From assembly GCA_018371275.1 (NCBI GenBank), contig JAHALF010000009.1:1-64000 (forward strand): 64,000 nt of DNA, in the 5' to 3' direction. Below the pieces are notes generated by a model. It was not told the origin of the DNA and searched no databases. It saw only the letters and a list, made by a program, of their open reading frames with translations. A program made the position numbers and the translations under genes. This DNA comes from Clostridiales bacterium (lineage in GTDB: Bacteria; Bacillota; Clostridia; Lachnospirales; CAG-274). Below, piece by piece: positions 1-8,986 of this stretch; position 1 is the stretch's first letter, and every line of letters begins with the position of its first letter.

Positions 1-1
1 T

Positions 2-1285
2 AAATTAGATGTAAGACAATTTTTAGAAAAACTCAATATTGTTGGGGATAAGATAAATAAAATATTAGAAAAAACAAAAGAGGGTATAAAATATGCTGTT
101 TTACCTAATGTAATGTTTGAAGATTTAGGTATAAAATATATAGGACCAATTGATGGTCACGATATAGATGGTCTTATTAAAGCTATAAATAATGTAAAAA
201 ATATAAACAAACCAGTTTTATTACACACTATAACAAAAAAAGGGTTTGGTTATATTCATGCAGAAAATGATCCTTATAATTATCACGGAGTTTCACCATT
301 TAATATGGAAACAGGAAAGGCTATTAATAGTAATAAATTAGAAACTTACTCTGATGTTTTTGGTAAGTTTATGGTTAGAGAAGCTAATAAAAATAAAAAA
401 CTTGTAGCTATTACAGCTGCTATGCCATCTGGTACAGGACTTACATTTTTTAGCAAAGTTTATCCAGATAGATTGTTTGATGTTGGTATAGCAGAAGAAC
501 ACGCAGTTATATTTTCGGGTGGACTTGCTATGAGTGGATTTGTGCCAGTATTTGCAGTATATTCTACATTTTTACAAAGAGGCTATGACCAATTAATACA
601 CGATATATGTATACAAAATTTGCATGTTGTATTTGCAATAGATAGAGCAGGTGTAGTTGGTGATGATGGAGAAACTCATCAAGGTATATTTGATATTTCA
701 TATCTTTCTCATATACCTAATTTAACGGTATTAGCACCAAAAAATAAAACAGAGCTTTTAAAAATGTTAGATTATGCTATAAACAGACATACAGGACCAA
801 TAGCTATAAGATATCCTAAAGGTTTTGCAACTGAAATATATAGTGAAAATGAACCAGATATTTTTTATAATAAATGTGAGGTTATAAATCAAAATGGTAA
901 TATAGCCATTATATCTGTAGGTACTATTATAGAAAATGTTAAACCAGCTTATGAAAGGTTGTTAAATGAAGGGTATGATATTTCATTAATAAATGCAAGA
1001 TTTATATCTCCGATAGATACAGATCTTATTGCTAATATAAGGGATAATTTTGATTATATATTTACTGTTGAAGATAATGTTTTTAAAGGTGGTTTTGGAG
1101 CTAATCTTATATCTCAGCTTATAAAAAATGAAATTTTTGATAAAAAGATGTATAATTTATCTTTTCCAGATGAGTATATAGAGCAAGCAACAATAAAAGA
1201 ATTACATCAAAAATATGGATTAGATCAAGATGGCATATATAAAACTATTAAAAATAAGATAGGAAATATAAAAAATGGAAAATAG
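2..1285 (+). CDS. dxs: 1-deoxy-D-xylulose-5-phosphate synthase (5' end outside window)
   Basis: Dxs condenses pyruvate and glyceraldehyde 3-phosphate, with thiamine diphosphate, to start the MEP isoprenoid pathway in the cytosol. The frame is open from base 2, so the ATG at 113 is internal; 427 residues are visible of about 620 usual, and the N-terminal thiamine-binding part lies outside the window. Seen in visible numbering: the GPIDGHD segment near 48-54, GIAEEHA near 162-168 containing the catalytic glutamate of the transketolase pyrimidine-binding domain, and IDRAG near 213-217, followed by the transketolase C-terminal domain. Its last 11 bases overlap tlyA, the usual clostridial arrangement, which implies co-transcription and probably translational coupling. 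Confidence 0.96.
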   Translation, partial: KLDVRQFLEKLNIVGDKINKILEKTKEGIKYAVLPNVMFEDLGIKYIGPIDGHDIDGLIKAINNVKNINKPVLLHTITKKGFGYIHAENDPYNYHGVSPFNMETGKAINSNKLETYSDVFGKFMVREANKNKKLVAITAAMPSGTGLTFFSKVYPDRLFDVGIAEEHAVIFSGGLAMSGFVPVFAVYSTFLQRGYDQLIHDICIQNLHVVFAIDRAGVVGDDGETHQGIFDISYLSHIPNLTVLAPKNKTELLKMLDYAINRHTGPIAIRYPKGFATEIYSENEPDIFYNKCEVINQNGNIAIISVGTIIENVKPAYERLLNEGYDISLINARFISPIDTDLIANIRDNFDYIFTVEDNVFKGGFGANLISQLIKNEIFDKKMYNLSFPDEYIEQATIKELHQKYGLDQDGIYKTIKNKIGNIKNGK

Positions 1286-2057
1286 GCTTGATATGGCTAT
1301 TAAGAAAAAATATGGGTATTCCAGAGAATATGCTAAAGATATTATTTTAAAAGGTTATGTTTTTATTAATAATAAAAATATAAAAAAACCAGCATTTAAA
1401 GTTTTAGACAGTGATGTTATATTTATAGATGAAAAAGCTATACCTAAATATGTCAGCAGAGGCGGATTTAAGTTAGAAAAAGCTATACATTATTTTGATA
1501 TATCTTTAAAAGATAAGGAGTGTATAGATATAGGAGCATCTACTGGTGGATTTTCAGATTGTATGTTACAAAATGGTGCTAAATCAGTATATGCAGTAGA
1601 TGTAGGTACTAATCAGTTAGACAGTAAAATATTAAATAATAATAAAGTAGTATCTATTGAAAATTTAGATATAAGAAATTTTGAATTAAATAAAAAGTTT
1701 GATTTTATATCTGTTGATGTTTCTTTTATATCTTTAAAAAAAATAATTTATAAAATATATAGTATCTTAAAAGATACAGGTATAGTAATAATGCTTATAA
1801 AACCACAGTTTGAGGCAGGAAGAGAAAATATTGATAAAAATGGTATTGTAAAAAACAAAAATATACATATAAAAGTCTTATTAGATATGTCAAATTTTTG
1901 TAAAGAACAAGGGTTTTTTATAAAAGATATTACTTATTCTCCTATAAAAGGTGGCAAAGGTAATATAGAGTATCTTATTTATTTAGATAAGCAAAAAAAT
2001 GATAAATTTTTAGATTTTAAAAATATAGTTTTTGATGCTTTTGAAAAACTAAAATAA
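1275..2057 (+). CDS. tlyA: TlyA-family rRNA 2'-O-methyltransferase (S4 domain)
   Basis: This 260-residue protein matches the TlyA/hemolysin A family, which 2'-O-methylates cytidines in rRNA with S-adenosylmethionine; despite the old name it is an RNA methyltransferase. An S4 RNA-binding domain occupies about residues 1-60 (RLDMAIKKKYGYSREYA, then KYVSRGGFKLEKA). The FtsJ-like domain follows, with motif I IDIGASTGGFSD near 85-96, SVDVSFISL near 146-154 and KPQFEAGR near 175-182. Length is normal. It starts inside dxs and is followed after 13 bases by nadK, behind a GGAG ribosome binding site. Function is assigned by family; the modified nucleotide in this organism is not known. Confidence 0.93.
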   Translation: MENRLDMAIKKKYGYSREYAKDIILKGYVFINNKNIKKPAFKVLDSDVIFIDEKAIPKYVSRGGFKLEKAIHYFDISLKDKECIDIGASTGGFSDCMLQNGAKSVYAVDVGTNQLDSKILNNNKVVSIENLDIRNFELNKKFDFISVDVSFISLKKIIYKIYSILKDTGIVIMLIKPQFEAGRENIDKNGIVKNKNIHIKVLLDMSNFCKEQGFFIKDITYSPIKGGKGNIEYLIYLDKQKNDKFLDFKNIVFDAFEKLK

Positions 2058-2070
2058 AGGAGAATACTAT

Positions 2071-2913
2071 ATGTATATAGGATTTATAACAAATGAAGAT
2101 AAAGATAAAAATTTTGAATATACAAATAATTTAATAAACTTTTGTATAAAACAAAATACAAGACCATTAATACTTAAAAATTTTCAAAATATGATTAATA
2201 ATGAAAAGGTTATATTTTTGGAAGAAAATGAACTTTTAAAAAAATCAGATTTTATAATTATTCTTGGTGGAGATGGTACAATCCTTAGGTGGTCTAAAAA
2301 GATAGCTAAATTTAACAAAAATATTTTAGGTATAAATATGGGAAATTTAGGTTATTTAACAGATGTGGAAAAATATGAAGCTACAACAGCTATAAAAAAT
2401 GTTTTAAATAATAATTATATTGTAGAAAAACGTATGATGCTTAGTGCCACTATTAATAATAAAGAGTATATATGTTTAAATGAAGTAAATATTAATAATG
2501 GAAATGTATCAAGAATGGTAAAAATAGGAATAGATATAAATGGTAGATTTATGGAAGCTTTTAGTGCAGATGGGCTTATTATATCAACACCAACAGGGTC
2601 TACGGCTTATAATCTTTCAGCAGGTGGCCCTATACTAAAACCAGATATAGAGCTTATGGCAATTACTTATGTTTGTCCACATGTTTTATTTTCTAGACCT
2701 TATGTAGTATCATCTAATGATAAAATAAGGGCATATGTTACAAATGAAGACAGCACAGCCTATTTATCTTTTGATGGACAAGAATCTATACCTATTAAAT
2801 ATGGTGAAGATGTTTATATTAAAAAGTCTTCTTTTTATACTAATATTATAAAGACAACAGAACTTAGTTTTTATGATATATTAAGGAGCAAAATGTTTGA
2901 AATAAGGAAGTGA
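2071..2913 (+). CDS. nadK: NAD kinase
   Basis: NadK phosphorylates NAD at the adenosine ribose 2'-OH to make NADP. The 280-residue protein has the diagnostic GGDGT at 66-70, the following NLGYLTDV segment, a LNEVNI stretch, and the DGLIISTPTGSTAYNLSAGG signature near 166-185 of the second domain. Length fits the family. A good Shine-Dalgarno (AAGGAGAA) lies just before the ATG. It sits between tlyA and argR with only 4 bases to argR, in the conserved dxs-tlyA-nadK-argR-recN cluster of Clostridia. No oddities seen. Confidence 0.96.
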   Translation: MYIGFITNEDKDKNFEYTNNLINFCIKQNTRPLILKNFQNMINNEKVIFLEENELLKKSDFIIILGGDGTILRWSKKIAKFNKNILGINMGNLGYLTDVEKYEATTAIKNVLNNNYIVEKRMMLSATINNKEYICLNEVNINNGNVSRMVKIGIDINGRFMEAFSADGLIISTPTGSTAYNLSAGGPILKPDIELMAITYVCPHVLFSRPYVVSSNDKIRAYVTNEDSTAYLSFDGQESIPIKYGEDVYIKKSSFYTNIIKTTELSFYDILRSKMFEIRK

Positions 2914-2917
2914 TTGT

Positions 2918-3370
2918 ATGAAAACTCAAAGACATTCTAAAATAATAGAACTAATAAAACAATTCGATATTGAAACACAAGAAGAACTTACAGAAAAACT
3001 TAAAGAGTCTGGATTTGATGTTACACAAGCAACCATATCAAGAGATATAAGGGATCTAAAGCTTACAAAAGTTTCTTCAAGCAATGGAAAGCAAAAATAT
3101 AAGTTTTTTACGCAAGATGATACAGAAATAACAGAAAAACTTATAAGTGTTTTTAAAGCGGGTGTTATAAGTATAGATTATGCTCAAAATATTATTGTTA
3201 TAAAAACACTAAATGGTATGGCTATGGGTGTTGCGGCATCATTAGATTCTATGGATAATGATGAAATAATAGGTACTATAGCAGGGGATGATAATATATT
3301 TTGTGTAGTAAAAACAGAAGAAAAAGCTATAAAAATTGTAGAAAAATTAAAAGCTAAAATTAATTCTTAA
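2918..3370 (+). CDS. argR: Arginine repressor ArgR
   Basis: ArgR is a hexameric transcription regulator that uses L-arginine as corepressor to control arginine biosynthesis and catabolism genes. The 150-residue protein has an N-terminal winged helix (TQEELTEKLKESGFDVTQAT, then SRDIRDLKL) and a C-terminal oligomerisation/arginine-binding domain ending in the conserved GTIAGDDNIFCVVK segment. The GTIAGDDN stretch supplies the arginine-contacting aspartates in the family. It follows nadK by 4 bases and precedes recN by 19. No arginine gene is nearby, as is usual when argR sits in this cluster. Confidence 0.95.
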   Translation: MKTQRHSKIIELIKQFDIETQEELTEKLKESGFDVTQATISRDIRDLKLTKVSSSNGKQKYKFFTQDDTEITEKLISVFKAGVISIDYAQNIIVIKTLNGMAMGVAASLDSMDNDEIIGTIAGDDNIFCVVKTEEKAIKIVEKLKAKINS

Positions 3371-3389
3371 TATAAAAGGAAGTGTCAAT

Positions 3390-5078
3390 TTGTTACAACA
3401 GCTTTACATAAAAAATGTAGCTTTAATAAATGAGGCTTTAATAGAGTTTGACAAAGGACTTAATATATTATCTGGTGAAACTGGTGCTGGTAAATCAATA
3501 GTTATAGGTTCTTTAGGATTTGTCTTAGGAGCTAGAGCTACTAAAGATTTTATAAAAAAGGGTGAAGACTATGCTATGGTTGAAGCATTATTAACTTTAA
3601 AATCTGAGACAATTAAAAGTGAGATTAGAGAACTTGGTGTTGATATAGATGAGGATAGTTGTGTTCTTATATCTAGAACCTTTAATAAATCTGGTAGAAA
3701 TATTTGTAAGGTTAATGGTAGGCCAGCAACTCTTGGTATGATAAAAGAAATTTGCGAAAAACTTATAGATATACACGGACAACACGAACATCAATCCCTT
3801 TTAAATCCTTCTAAACATATTTTATTATTAGATAGATTTTGTGAAAATGACTTGTTAGAGCCTAAGGAAAACCTTGCTAATACTATTAAAGAATATAGAA
3901 AAGTTTTAAAGCAAATATCAGATTTATCTATGGGAAAAGATAGAGAAGATTTAATAGATTTTTTTAATTATCAAATAACAGAGATAGAAAATGCAAAATT
4001 ATCTGAAAATGAAGAAGAAATACTTTTAGAAGAAAGAAAAATTTTATCAGCAGCAGAAAGGCTAAAGTCCCTTTATACAGATAGTATAGGACTTTTATAC
4101 AGTTCAGAGGATTTATCAGCTCTTGATAAAATAGGGGTTGCTATAAGCAATATACAAGATATAGTAAATATAGATATTGAAAAAAAATATATATATGATG
4201 AATTACAAGATTTATATGCTAAGCTTGAAGAGATAATACGAGATATAAAAAAGCATGATGATAGTATAGAATATAATGAGTATAGGCTTAATGAAATAGA
4301 AAATAGATTAGATTTAATACAAAAATTAAAAAGAAAATACGGTTCTAGTGTAAAAGAAATATTAAACTTTAAAGAAGAGACTAAAATAAAATTAGATAAT
4401 TTAATAAATAGTGAAGAAAAAATATTAAAATTATATGAGAAAAAGGAAAAAATAGAAAAGCAAATAAAACAATCTTGTATAAATATAAGCAATATTAGAA
4501 AACAACAAGCTAGTTATTTAGAAAAAAATATTGAAAAACATTTATTTGATTTAGGAATGCAAAATTCTAAATTTAAGATAGATATAAGACAAAAAGATAC
4601 TTTTAATCAAAACGGATTTGATAGGGTAGAATTTTTAATATGTACTAATTTAGGTGAAGATGTTAAACCACTTTCTAAAATAGCATCTGGTGGTGAAATG
4701 AGCAGAGTAATGCTATCTTTAAAAGCTGTTTTATCTTTTGTTGATACAATAGATACATTTATATTTGATGAGATAGACTCTGGTATTAGTGGAAGAACAG
4801 CCCAAATGGTAGCAGAAAAAATGTCTCTTTTATCAAGAAATAATCAAATTATTTGTATTACTCACTTACCACAAATTGCAGCTATGGGGGACCAACACTT
4901 TTTAATAAATAAGTTATCAGATGACAAAAATACTATGACAAGTATAGAAAGGATAATGGATAACGAAATAGTAAATGAAATAGCTAGAATGACTGGTGGT
5001 GCTACAATAACAGATTTTACATTAGCATCTGCCAATGAAATGTTAGAACAAGCTAAAAATATTAAAAATAATTTATAA
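3390..5078 (+). CDS. recN: DNA repair protein RecN
   Basis: RecN is an SMC-like ATPase that gathers broken DNA ends for recombinational repair. The 562-residue protein begins at a TTG codon, supported by AAAGGAAGTG about eight bases upstream. Walker A is GETGAGKS near residues 30-37, followed by a long charged coiled-coil region from about 150 to 370 that contains many Lys/Glu heptads. The ABC signature ASGGEMSR and the Walker B FIFDEIDSGISG lie near the C terminus. Length matches the family. It ends the housekeeping operon; the next gene is separated by 48 bases and has its own weaker ribosome binding site. Confidence 0.95.
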   Translation: MLQQLYIKNVALINEALIEFDKGLNILSGETGAGKSIVIGSLGFVLGARATKDFIKKGEDYAMVEALLTLKSETIKSEIRELGVDIDEDSCVLISRTFNKSGRNICKVNGRPATLGMIKEICEKLIDIHGQHEHQSLLNPSKHILLLDRFCENDLLEPKENLANTIKEYRKVLKQISDLSMGKDREDLIDFFNYQITEIENAKLSENEEEILLEERKILSAAERLKSLYTDSIGLLYSSEDLSALDKIGVAISNIQDIVNIDIEKKYIYDELQDLYAKLEEIIRDIKKHDDSIEYNEYRLNEIENRLDLIQKLKRKYGSSVKEILNFKEETKIKLDNLINSEEKILKLYEKKEKIEKQIKQSCINISNIRKQQASYLEKNIEKHLFDLGMQNSKFKIDIRQKDTFNQNGFDRVEFLICTNLGEDVKPLSKIASGGEMSRVMLSLKAVLSFVDTIDTFIFDEIDSGISGRTAQMVAEKMSLLSRNNQIICITHLPQIAAMGDQHFLINKLSDDKNTMTSIERIMDNEIVNEIARMTGGATITDFTLASANEMLEQAKNIKNNL

Positions 5079-5126
5079 AATTACATCATATTAAAAAAAT
5101 AATAAATATAGATAGGGTATTTAAAA

Positions 5127-5546
5127 ATGGAATATAGAAAATTTGAAAATACAATTATTGCACGAATTGATAAAGGAGAAGAAATAATTGATCAGATAAA
5201 AGAAATTGCAATTAAAGAAGAAATTAAGTTAGCAAGTATCCAAGCATTAGGAGCAGTTGGTCAATTTACTATAGGGGTATTTAAGACAGATGAAAAACAG
5301 TATTTATCAAATGAATTTAATGGAGATTTTGAGATTGTTTCTTTAACGGGTACAATAAATACTATGGACAACAAATTTTATTGCCATTTACATATGAGTG
5401 TTGGGAATGAAAAAGGAGAAGTTTTTGGCGGGCATTTAAATAGGGCAATAGTAAGTGCTACTTGTGAAATGGTAATAACAATTATTAGTGGTATTGTAGA
5501 TAGATACTATGATGAAGAGGTAGGATTAAATCTTTTAAAATTTTAA
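5127..5546 (+). CDS. PPC/DUF296-domain protein
   Basis: A 139-residue single-domain protein of the PPC (plant and prokaryote conserved, DUF296) family. Visible hallmarks are the KLASIQALGAVGQFTIGVF stretch near 36-54, a CHLHMSVG segment and the GGHL motif near residue 100, which in solved family members contributes to the trimer and metal site. In plants the domain is attached to AT-hook proteins; stand-alone bacterial copies have no settled role and are often labelled DNA-binding without proof. It follows recN and is closed by a clear hairpin terminator at 5571-5598, so it may share the recN transcript. Function unknown. Confidence 0.85.
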   Translation: MEYRKFENTIIARIDKGEEIIDQIKEIAIKEEIKLASIQALGAVGQFTIGVFKTDEKQYLSNEFNGDFEIVSLTGTINTMDNKFYCHLHMSVGNEKGEVFGGHLNRAIVSATCEMVITIISGIVDRYYDEEVGLNLLKF

Positions 5547-5570
5547 GTTTTTATAAATATTAATAAAGGG

Positions 5571-5598
5571 GAAATACATAAATTGTATTTCTTTTTTT
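5571..5598 (+). terminator. Rho-independent terminator after the PPC gene
   Basis: A perfect 8-bp stem, GAAATACA against TGTATTTC with a 5-base loop, is followed directly by seven T residues. It closes the recN/PPC transcript before csoR. Confidence 0.8.
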
Positions 5599-5679
5599 GT
5601 TATTATAATTAAATTTTTGTTTAATTTTTAATCAAATAATTAAGAGATATAGAAATTAAAGATAAGTACATATTTAATC

Positions 5680-5728
5680 TTGACAGATTATATAAAATAT
5701 GATAATTTATATATAGAATAGGGGGGTA
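5680..5728 (+). promoter_or_regulatory. csoR-copA promoter region with G-rich half-site
   Basis: A consensus -35 box TTGACA at 5680-5685 is followed 17 bases on by a weak TAATTT (5703-5708), or 15 bases on by GATAAT (5701-5706). Immediately downstream is ATAGGGGGGTATA at about 5718-5730, which resembles the G-rich half of CsoR operators and overlaps the ribosome binding site. The matching C-rich half is not visible, so the operator call is weak; the promoter is better supported. Confidence 0.5.
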
Positions 5729-5734
5729 TAGTAT

Positions 5735-6016
5735 ATGAGTGATAAAACTAAACGTAGTGATGAATTTAAAGATAATTTATGTAAAAGGCTTAATAGAATA
5801 GAAGGTCAAGTTAGAGGTGTAAAGAAGATGATAGAAAATGATACTTATTGCAATGATGTTATAAATCAAATTTTATCTATAAAATCTGCTTTAGATTCTG
5901 TTAATAAGCTAATTTTAGAAAGCCATATAAATAGTTGTTTAGTAGAAAAAATAAAAAATGATGATAAAGAAGTCTTATCTGAATTAATGTCAACTATATC
6001 AAAAATAATAAAATAA
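5735..6016 (+). CDS. csoR: CsoR-type copper-sensing repressor
   Basis: A 93-residue all-helical repressor of the CsoR/RcnR (DUF156) family. The N-terminal LCKRLNRIEGQVRGVKKMIE stretch is the family signature, and the Cu(I)-binding triad is present as Cys39, His64 and Cys68 (HINSC). Cu(I) binding is known to release CsoR from DNA and derepress copper export. It lies 12 bases upstream of copA, so self-regulation of a csoR-copA operon is expected. The protein could in principle sense another thiol-reactive ligand, but the Cys-His-Cys pattern and the copA neighbour favour copper. Confidence 0.93.
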   Translation: MSDKTKRSDEFKDNLCKRLNRIEGQVRGVKKMIENDTYCNDVINQILSIKSALDSVNKLILESHINSCLVEKIKNDDKEVLSELMSTISKIIK

Positions 6017-6028
6017 TGGAGGGATAAT

Positions 6029-8467
6029 ATGGAAAAAGCTATAAATATATATGGAATGTCTTGTGCTGGTTGTGCAAAAAGGCTAGAAGATGAAGTATCC
6101 AAGTTAGAAGGTATTGAAAAGGCTAATGTAAATTTTGCCAATGAAACATTATATATACAGTATAATAATAAGTTAGATAAAAAAAACTTGTTTAAAAATA
6201 TTGAAAAATTGGGGTTTAAATATTTAGATAGTGATAATATTAAAGAAGTTATTATAGGTATAGGGGGTATGTCTTGTGTTGGTTGTGCTAATGGAATAGA
6301 GAAAGAGCTTATAAAAAATGATGGTATAGAAAAAATAGAGGTTAATTTTTCAACAGAAAAAGCAAAAATTGTGTATAATGACAATATAAGATTGTCAGCT
6401 ATAAAAAATAAAATAGAGGATATGGGATTTAAAATATTAGAGGAAAATGTAGAAGAAAAAGAAAGTTTTAAAGAAAAAGAAATAAAAACTATGATTAGAA
6501 AGTTAATATTTTCTTCTATTTTTGGGATACCATTATTATTTATAGCTATGGCTCCTATGATAAAAGGATTAGATAAGTTAGTACCTAATATTATAAATAT
6601 GAATATTAACCCTTTAAATTATGCAATAATACAGTTAATATTAACTATACCAATAATTATAATAGGACATAAGTTTTATACAACTGGTTTTAAATTATTT
6701 TTTAAAGGCAGACCTAATATGGATTCTCTAATTGCTATAAGCACAACAGCAGCTTTTTTATATAGTTTATATAATACTATAAATATAATCTATGGGAATA
6801 TACATCTTGTACATTCTCTTTATTATGAAACAGTTGGTATGATTATAGTTTTAATATTATTAGGTAAATATTTAGAGACTATATCAAAAAGTAAAACATC
6901 TGATGCTATAAAAAAATTAATGGGACTTGTTCCTAAATATGCTATAGTATTAAATAATGGTAAAGAAGAAAAAGTATTAATAGATGAAGTTTTAGTAGGT
7001 GATATTGTTATAACAAAACCTGGGGAAAAAATAGCTGTAGATGGTATTGTTATAGAAGGTGAAACTTATATAGATGAATCTATGCTTACAGGTGAAAGCA
7101 TACCGGTTAAAAAATTAAAAGATAGTCAAGTTTTTGCAGGTTCTATAAATAAAAATGGATATATAAAATTTAAAGTTACAAAGACATCAAAAAATACAAC
7201 ACTTGCTAATATTATAAAAATTGTAGAAGATGCTCAAACTACTAAAGCACCAATAGCTAAAATAGCAGATATTGTATCAGGCTATTTTGTACCTATTGTA
7301 TGTATAATTGCATTTGTTACTAGTTTATTGTGGTTTATTTTAAGTAAAGACTTAGAATTTGCTTTAAAAATATTTGTATCTGTTTTAGTTATAGCTTGTC
7401 CTTGTGCTTTAGGGCTTGCTACTCCTACAGCTATAATGGTAGGTACAGGAAAAGGTGCAGAAAATGGAATACTTATAAAAAGTGGAGAAGCTTTAGAAAC
7501 TGCTTATAAATTAGATACTATAATATTAGATAAAACAGGAACTATAACAGAGGGTAAGCCAATAGTTACAGATATTATATGTAACAATATAGAAAAAGAT
7601 GAATTATTAAGAATTGTTGCATCAGCAGAAAAAATGTCTGAGCACCCTTTAGGAGATGCAATAGTAAAAGAGACCTTAAAAGAAAATATTGATTTATATG
7701 AAAATATAGAAGAATTTGAAGCAAAGATAGGTTTTGGTATAAAAGCTAAGGTTAATAATAAAAGTGTTTTTATTGGAAATAAAAAATTGCTAGATAGTTT
7801 TAATATAAATTTATTAGACATGGAGAAAAAATCTATCGATTTAGCTAATCAAGGGAAAACTCCTATATATATCGCATTTGATAATGAAATAAAAGGTATA
7901 ATAGCAGTTGCTGATCCTATAAAAGAAAATAGTAAAGGGGCAATAGAAAAGTTATCTAATATGGGACTTGATATTTTTATGATAACAGGGGATAACAAAA
8001 AAACAGCATATGCAATAGCTAATCAATTAAATATAAAGAATGTTTTTGCTGAAGTCTTACCAATAGATAAGGCTAATTATGTAGAAAACCTTAAAAATAG
8101 TGGTAAAAAAGTAGCTATGGTTGGTGATGGTATAAATGATGCGCCTGCATTAGCTAAATCAGATTTAGGCATAGCTATTGGCTCTGGTACAGATATAGCA
8201 ATAGAATCTGCAGATGTTGTCCTCATAAAAAATGATTTAAATGGTGTTTGTAGTGCAATAAAATTAAGTAAAAAAACTATAGTTAATATAAAACAAAATC
8301 TTTTTTGGGCATTTATTTATAATATTATAGGGATACCAGTTGCTTGTGGTGTATTGTATATTTTTGGAGGACCTTTATTAAATCCTATGATAGGAGCTAT
8401 GGCTATGAGTTTAAGCTCGTTATCTGTCTTATTAAATGCATTAAGACTTAGAAATTTTAAATTGTAA
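6029..8467 (+). CDS. copA: Copper-exporting P1B-type ATPase CopA
   Basis: This 812-residue membrane ATPase pumps Cu(I) out of the cytoplasm. Two N-terminal heavy-metal-associated domains carry CxxC pairs at Cys12/Cys15 and Cys83/Cys86 (GMSCAGC and GMSCVGC). The membrane part follows from about residue 155, with the ion-channel CPC motif at 457-459, the phosphorylated aspartate in DKTGT at 501, SEHPLGDAI near 540 and GDGINDAPAL near 700. All catalytic motifs are intact and the length is normal. The CPC motif and the two HMA domains indicate Cu(I) rather than Zn/Cd. It is co-transcribed with csoR; a long inverted repeat at 8474-8530 can terminate the transcript. Confidence 0.96.
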   Translation: MEKAINIYGMSCAGCAKRLEDEVSKLEGIEKANVNFANETLYIQYNNKLDKKNLFKNIEKLGFKYLDSDNIKEVIIGIGGMSCVGCANGIEKELIKNDGIEKIEVNFSTEKAKIVYNDNIRLSAIKNKIEDMGFKILEENVEEKESFKEKEIKTMIRKLIFSSIFGIPLLFIAMAPMIKGLDKLVPNIINMNINPLNYAIIQLILTIPIIIIGHKFYTTGFKLFFKGRPNMDSLIAISTTAAFLYSLYNTINIIYGNIHLVHSLYYETVGMIIVLILLGKYLETISKSKTSDAIKKLMGLVPKYAIVLNNGKEEKVLIDEVLVGDIVITKPGEKIAVDGIVIEGETYIDESMLTGESIPVKKLKDSQVFAGSINKNGYIKFKVTKTSKNTTLANIIKIVEDAQTTKAPIAKIADIVSGYFVPIVCIIAFVTSLLWFILSKDLEFALKIFVSVLVIACPCALGLATPTAIMVGTGKGAENGILIKSGEALETAYKLDTIILDKTGTITEGKPIVTDIICNNIEKDELLRIVASAEKMSEHPLGDAIVKETLKENIDLYENIEEFEAKIGFGIKAKVNNKSVFIGNKKLLDSFNINLLDMEKKSIDLANQGKTPIYIAFDNEIKGIIAVADPIKENSKGAIEKLSNMGLDIFMITGDNKKTAYAIANQLNIKNVFAEVLPIDKANYVENLKNSGKKVAMVGDGINDAPALAKSDLGIAIGSGTDIAIESADVVLIKNDLNGVCSAIKLSKKTIVNIKQNLFWAFIYNIIGIPVACGVLYIFGGPLLNPMIGAMAMSLSSLSVLLNALRLRNFKL

Positions 8468-8986
8468 AATAGTAAAAATACTTTTTAAACATATACTTTT
8501 TGAGTTTATTTTATGTTTGAAAGTATTTTTATTTTTTATTTATATATTATCATAAAGAAAAGACGAAAATTATAAACTTTAGAAAAATAATAGCAATAGG
8601 AAAAGAGTATTAACAAAATGGTGTTTTTGCAAATAAAAAGAACTTTATAGTTTTTATAAAAATTTAAAAATAAAATGGTAAATTAAATTATAATAATAAA
8701 TTATATGAAATAGGCATTTTTAAAAGGCAATAATTTAAACAGTAATAAAAAATATATAATTAGGTGAAAATTTAATTATTGCATATAAAAAAATGATTGT
8801 TATAAATTAAAAAGAATAGGGAGTATAACAGAATATGACTATTCTAAAGGCGTTTAAATTACACTTAAGGAGAAAATTGAAAAAAAGTTTAATATTAGCT
8901 GAATGTATTAATAAAAAATTAAAATAAAAAAGACAAACTTAGTAATAAAAGTACTTTTTAAACATATAATTTTTTGAGGTGATTTT
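8468..8986 (+). other. Intergenic region with inverted repeat and duplicated spoIID 5' end
   Basis: No credible gene is present in this 519-base gap. At 8474-8493 and 8512-8530 there is a long imperfect inverted repeat followed by a T-rich run, a probable copA terminator. The block 8471-8553 closely resembles 8941-9025, which is the leader and first codons of spoIID, so the spoIID start appears to be partly duplicated about 470 bases upstream. In the upstream copy the GAGGTG ribosome binding site has become GAGTTT and the frame is not kept. The rest (8560-8940) is AT-rich with stop codons in all frames. Confidence 0.6.
8474..8538 (+). terminator. Probable terminator after copA (long inverted repeat)
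   Basis: The left arm at 8474-8493 (AAAAATACTTTTTAAACATA) pairs with 8512-8530 with one mismatch region, and is followed by an AT-rich T-rich tail. The loop of about 18 bases is long, so this is less typical than the other terminators here. Confidence 0.5.

Noticed and set aside
4073..4492. Minus-strand frames inside recN, copA, sialidase locus and other genes
   Set aside because: They mirror the strongly coding plus strand, have phenylalanine/serine-rich shadow composition and no ribosome binding sites.
8834..8926. 30-codon frame beginning MTILKAFKLHLRRK
   Set aside because: No ribosome binding site, lysine/leucine-rich content expected by chance, no context.
8942..8970. A sigma-E promoter (GTAATAA ... 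CATATAAT) for spoIID
   Set aside because: The -10-like box lies so close to the ribosome binding site that the transcript would start on it; the sequence is also part of the duplicated palindrome.
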